Source: Paraglomus occultum | Lineage: Eukaryota > Glomeromycota > Glomeromycetes > Paraglomerales > Paraglomeraceae | Assembly (NCBI GenBank): GCA_910592205.1 | Contig: CAJVPJ010001197.1 | Location: forward strand, 1-11,525 | Reading direction: 5' to 3' | Length of the DNA stretch: 11,525 nucleotides | Part shown: positions 9,477 to 11,525 of the stretch, piece by piece | How the letters are laid out: each line of letters starts with the position of its first letter | How positions within the stretch are numbered: the first letter of the stretch is position 1 | The notes under the pieces: generated by a model | Seen by the model: the letters and a program-made list of their open reading frames with translations, nothing else | What the model was told of the DNA's origin: nothing | The model's database searches: none | Translations under genes and position numbers: made by a program

Positions 9477-9671
9477 TTACGACGGCTGTGGGTGCTGGCT
9501 CAAAGTCAACGTTTGCCAGTTCTGGAGGGCTACTGTGTTAGTGGGTAACAGCAGTAGCAGCAGTAGATAAGACGCCAGATATGACAGTGGGTGAGAACCA
9601 GAAGCCAATCTCCGGTGGGTTGACATTGAAGCTATGGACGCTTGGCTGTTGTATTCAAGGTTTATGGCCAT
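9477..9671. other. GC-richer patch of unresolved coding potential
   Basis: This segment is visibly richer in G and C (roughly half by eye) than the DNA on either side, as coding exons often are. More than one frame is open. Minus 9671-9477 gives 64 residues with a hydrophobic SYLASYLLLLLLLPTNTVAL segment, like a signal or anchor peptide, ending at TAA. Another minus frame reads NVNPPEIGFWFSPTVISGVL before a stop. A plus frame from ATG 9581 reads MTVGENQKPISGGLTLKLW. I recognise none of these and cannot choose a strand. It may be an exon of an unknown gene or a mobile-element fragment. Confidence 0.3.
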
Positions 9672-9721
9672 TTTTTCAGTGTAGCTATGATATGATATTT
9701 ACTAACAAATGCGCGTTCAGA

Positions 9722-9785
9722 GTTATTAATGAAGTTGGATATCATCAAAAATATGGTAAACTATCGTATTAGCTTCATTAATAAC
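9722..9785. repeat. 13-bp perfect inverted repeat with 38-nt loop
   Basis: GTTATTAATGAAG at 9722-9734 is the exact reverse complement of CTTCATTAATAAC at 9773-9785. The 64-bp unit contains no ORF. There are no clear direct repeats beside it, so a miniature transposable element is not proven. It could fold as a hairpin in RNA or be a two-site binding element. Confidence 0.6.
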
Positions 9786-9910
9786 AAGATCAAGCGTAAA
9801 CAAACAGCGAATTGAACAACGTTAATGAATGAGCAAGAACAGAAGATTTGGATTTTACCCTGCCAATGGGTTGTTTTATTAGGGGGTGGCGCAACTCCAG
9901 TTACATTGTG

Positions 9911-10151
9911 TCATTTCGTAATGGTTATAAGAATAGAAGCTTTACCGACTTGAGATACGTTCGGTCCCACCTTGAAAGTTGGATTGTTCATGGATTGATG
10001 ATGTGGATGACATTTCTGAAATGAGCTAGAATGCAATAATTATTTGAATGAGAATGTACGTCTACATGTATTAAAGATACCATACCTTTAAAATCAACGG
10101 TTTTCTCTTTACGTAAAAAACGATCTGCAAGAATGAGAACGGAACGTTCAT
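9911..10151 (-). CDS. Possible small two-exon gene, unknown protein
   Basis: Candidate exon 1 is 10151-10086 (22 codons from ATG, starting MNVPFSFLQIVFYVKRKP). A 70-nt intron follows at 10085-10016, with donor GTATGG and acceptor TTTCAG. Exon 2 is 10015-9911, starting KCHPHHQSMNNPTFKVGPNV and ending at TGA. The intron length and signals match those of SCC3 next door, and an AATAAA (plus-strand TTTATT 9875-9880) lies 31 nt past the stop. The product would be 56 residues: a hydrophobic N-terminus, a basic stretch, then a His-rich part. A second splice from the GGTAAAG near 9946 is possible, ending the protein after SQVG. I do not recognise the family. A TTGCAG at the other end of exon 1 leaves open that it is an internal exon of a longer gene. 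Confidence 0.32.
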
Positions 10152-10334
10152 AAAGTCGTTACCTCGTTACGGGAACAAAATATATAATAATAAGTGCCAA
10201 ATCACATTTATATAGTCTTTTTGGCATCTAATTAGGAATAATCATAACTGATACACAGCACACGCTTGCGCATCGCAAAAGAGTTTTTTATCCAAGTATT
10301 TTTTTCTTGACAAATTGTGAAAGGAGGGGGGGAC

Positions 10335-10657
10335 ATAAGCTCTAGCACTATCGTGTGATAAAATGCTCACTTTAGCATTCCATGTCTTCAACAGCGCATC
10401 TTTATTGAAGCCTTAGTCTCCATACAACTTCAGACCAGCATTAGTGATCCATTTGTTCTCGATAGCCGCCACCTCCTCACCAGTCTTGCCGGCAGCGTGA
10501 GCTTTATCCAAGACGATCAGATTCTCAACTCTCATACTATCAAATTGAACACGGATGGCCAATCAATCGATTAATGTGTTCCGACCACATTTTTTGGCCT
10601 GATCCTCAACTGAATACCAGCCGCACCTTGTTCGACAAACATCTTAATCAGTTTCAT
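10335..10657 (-). pseudogene. ICL1: Decayed isocitrate lyase fragment
   Basis: Isocitrate lyase splits isocitrate to glyoxylate and succinate in the glyoxylate cycle. Similarity on the minus strand begins with MKLIKMFVEQGAAGI, then, after a shift, EDQAKKCG. This is the region of the active-site KKCGH signature, with the histidine lost. Next, in another frame, comes LAIRVQFDSMRVENLIV, then AHAAGKTGEEVAAIENKWI and NAGLKLYGD. TAA follows, and beyond it FNKDALLKTWNAKV and LSHDSARAY. At least two frameshifts, the stop at 10415-10413 and several internal deletions are visible. The largest removes roughly 45 residues after VENLIV, including the ARTDSEA block. Only the central to C-terminal part remains, without introns or promoter. 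A functional copy is presumably elsewhere in the genome. Confidence 0.85.
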
Positions 10658-10790
10658 TATCAAATTTAATAAAATGGTAATTATCCCCTCTATAATTAAT
10701 AATTCTGTAATTACGGATACCCATAATCATCGGGAAACAATAAATCTGAACTATTTGGATCAATAATAATAAACGCTTTTGTTTTTGGTC
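10658..10790. other. AT-rich spacer between pseudogene and transposon end
   Basis: Isocitrate lyase similarity does not continue upstream of the MKLIKMFVE segment. The 133 bp here have no ORF or motif I recognise. The pseudogene is therefore truncated at its 5' side at about 10657, at an insertion, deletion or rearrangement breakpoint. Confidence 0.45.
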
Positions 10791-10792
10791 TA

Positions 10793-10880
10793 CAGTCAAC
10801 TGCCGATAATTCGACAAGACCCGACTTTTTTTGCCTTAAGTACGGTCTGCCGTAAGTTCGACTTATACGTTAATTCGACC
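10793..10880. mobile_element. Probable left end of a pogo/Tigger-like (Tc1/mariner) DNA transposon
   Basis: A TA dinucleotide (10791-10792) is followed by CAGTCAACTGCCGATAATTC, the style of pogo/Tigger termini, which insert at TA and begin CAGT. Four imperfect copies of one motif follow: TGCCGATAATTCGAC (10801-10815), TGCCTTAAGTACGGT (10832-10846), TGCCGTAAGTTCGAC (10848-10862) and TACGTTAATTCGAC (10866-10879). Repeated subterminal transposase sites of this kind are typical of such elements. The matching right terminus (ending in GTTGACTG before TA) is not seen in the rest of the window. The element therefore extends past 11525, or this is a solo or degraded end. No transposase motif (helix-turn-helix or DDE) is visible. 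Confidence 0.45.
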
Positions 10881-11081
10881 GATGACGCTGAAACAAAACT
10901 GGTCATAATCACTTGTCGCGGCAATTGAGTTTTTGTAGACAATAGCGTGTTCAATGCCTTTCAATATGAGATTGTGACGCGTTTCGCCATTGTATGCGTT
11001 TCCGGTTCCGTCATTCGAATATAAACATATTTGAAGACATATTCCCAGCTCATTTATCGTAGACTCTCATAAATTTTTCCT

Positions 11082-11201
11082 ATGCTAACACCATCACCAC
11101 CGATAACACCACAAAAAGGTGCAAGCGAAAAGAGACTCATAGAACTCTTCAGCTCACCAAAGTTCAAAAAGCATTTTTTTACTATTACTCTTAATATATA
11201 A
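11082..11201 (+). CDS. Short ORF with proline-directed sites, unknown
   Basis: ATG 11082 opens a 39-codon frame starting MLTPSPPITPQKGASEKRL and continuing IELFSSPKFKK to TAA 11199-11201. The first 30 residues are polar, with three SP/TP sites, like the start of a nuclear or cell-cycle protein. The last nine are AT-rich and look like run-on into non-coding DNA. It may be a first exon whose donor (possibly GTTCAA near 11161) I cannot fix. If the transposon end at 10793 is real, this could lie inside the element. It resembles no transposase I know. Confidence 0.22.
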   Translation: MLTPSPPITPQKGASEKRLIELFSSPKFKKHFFTITLNI

Positions 11202-11460
11202 TTTGTTGTGTACCCTGTTGTGCAGTATTAGTATGTGTTCGACTGTTGTGCATAAAATTTGTGATTATATCGCATAGATATCACTTTGAGCTTATTTCGA
11301 TTTGGCGACCCGATTCCGAATTGAGTCAGAACAAGACTGTCTTTATATAAAAAATGTTAATATAATAATAAATTAATTTACATTAAGTCTAATATGAAAA
11401 CCAAAATTAGGGCACATTGGAAGTATTTAAAAAATACACTTGGAGAAAAAATCGTGTTTA
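11202..11460. other. AT-rich intergenic DNA near right edge
   Basis: This is strongly AT-rich sequence with no supported gene. A TATATAAAA at about 11343-11351 lies roughly 115 bp before an ATG at 11461 and could serve as a TATA box for a gene continuing past the right edge. Confidence 0.4.
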
Positions 11461-11525
11461 ATGTTTAAAATCAATCTACCGGAACAAGAAAAATCCGCTT
11501 ATAAATTTACCAAGAAGAAGGAAAA
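11461..11525 (+). CDS. Possible 5' end of a gene running off the right edge
   Basis: An ATG at 11461 starts a frame that stays open for 21 codons to the edge, reading MFKINLPEQEKSAYKFTKKK. It is lysine-rich and too short to classify. The possible TATA box at about 11343 is the only support. The A-rich composition gives Lys codons by default, so chance is likely. Confidence 0.15.
   Translation, partial: MFKINLPEQEKSAYKFTKKKE

Noticed and set aside
10413-10657. An intact short isocitrate lyase-like enzyme
   Set aside because: The similarity jumps between frames and lacks key catalytic blocks, so no working enzyme can be encoded.
11220-11330. Right-hand terminal repeat of the putative transposon (TTCGACTG near 11239 and CCGAATTGAGTC near 11316)
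   Set aside because: Matches to the reverse complement of the left end are too short and no CAGT/ACTG-TA boundary is formed.
1-11525. tRNA, rRNA, CRISPR array, bacterial operon or defence system
   Set aside because: No cloverleaf, no regularly spaced direct repeats and no Shine-Dalgarno-led gene chains were seen; the intron-rich genes are clearly eukaryotic.

Overview
The window is nuclear DNA of a eukaryote, most likely a fungus and plausibly an early-diverging (Mucoromycota-type) lineage. The genes are broken by many short GT...AG introns, mostly 65-145 nt. Donors are of the GTACGT, GTAAGT, GTATGT and GTTNGN types. Intergenic DNA is AT-rich, genes end near AATAAA signals, and there are no bacterial operon signals. 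The lineage call is an inference from gene content (BTB/T1 protein, Iwr1, Scc3, isocitrate lyase relic) and intron style, not from a search.

Layout. Positions 1-50 may hold the last codons of a gene entering from the left. Positions 51-1300 hold no gene I can support, apart from a cluster of CCAAT boxes near the end. A two-exon BTB/POZ (T1, KCTD-type) gene runs at 1301-2126 (+). It is followed by a poly(A) signal, a (TTA)n microsatellite and the start of IWR1 (2487-4177, +, about ten exons). IWR1 encodes the RNA polymerase II nuclear import adaptor. IWR1 is convergent with a large minus-strand gene, the cohesin subunit Scc3/STAG/stromalin (9194 down to 4463). I resolved this gene into 15 exons whose phases all agree and give a protein of about 1173 residues. 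The stop codons of the two convergent genes are only 285 bp apart.

The right-hand quarter (9195-11525) is less orderly. It contains the Scc3 upstream region, a GC-richer patch of unclear coding frame (9477-9671), a 13-bp perfect inverted repeat (9722-9785), a possible tiny two-exon minus-strand gene (10151-9911), and a decayed isocitrate lyase pseudogene (10657-10335, minus). About 135 bp beyond the pseudogene is what looks like the left end of a pogo/Tigger-type DNA transposon, with several imperfect copies of a short motif (10793-10880). The last 650 bp are AT-rich with two weak ORF candidates.

The confident genes are housekeeping: polymerase import, sister-chromatid cohesion and a probable ubiquitin-ligase adaptor. 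They show no sign of working as a cluster. I found no CRISPR, tRNA, rRNA, phage or bacterial-style defence system. The unusual material is the pseudogene, the transposon end and the unassigned 9.5-10.2 kb region.
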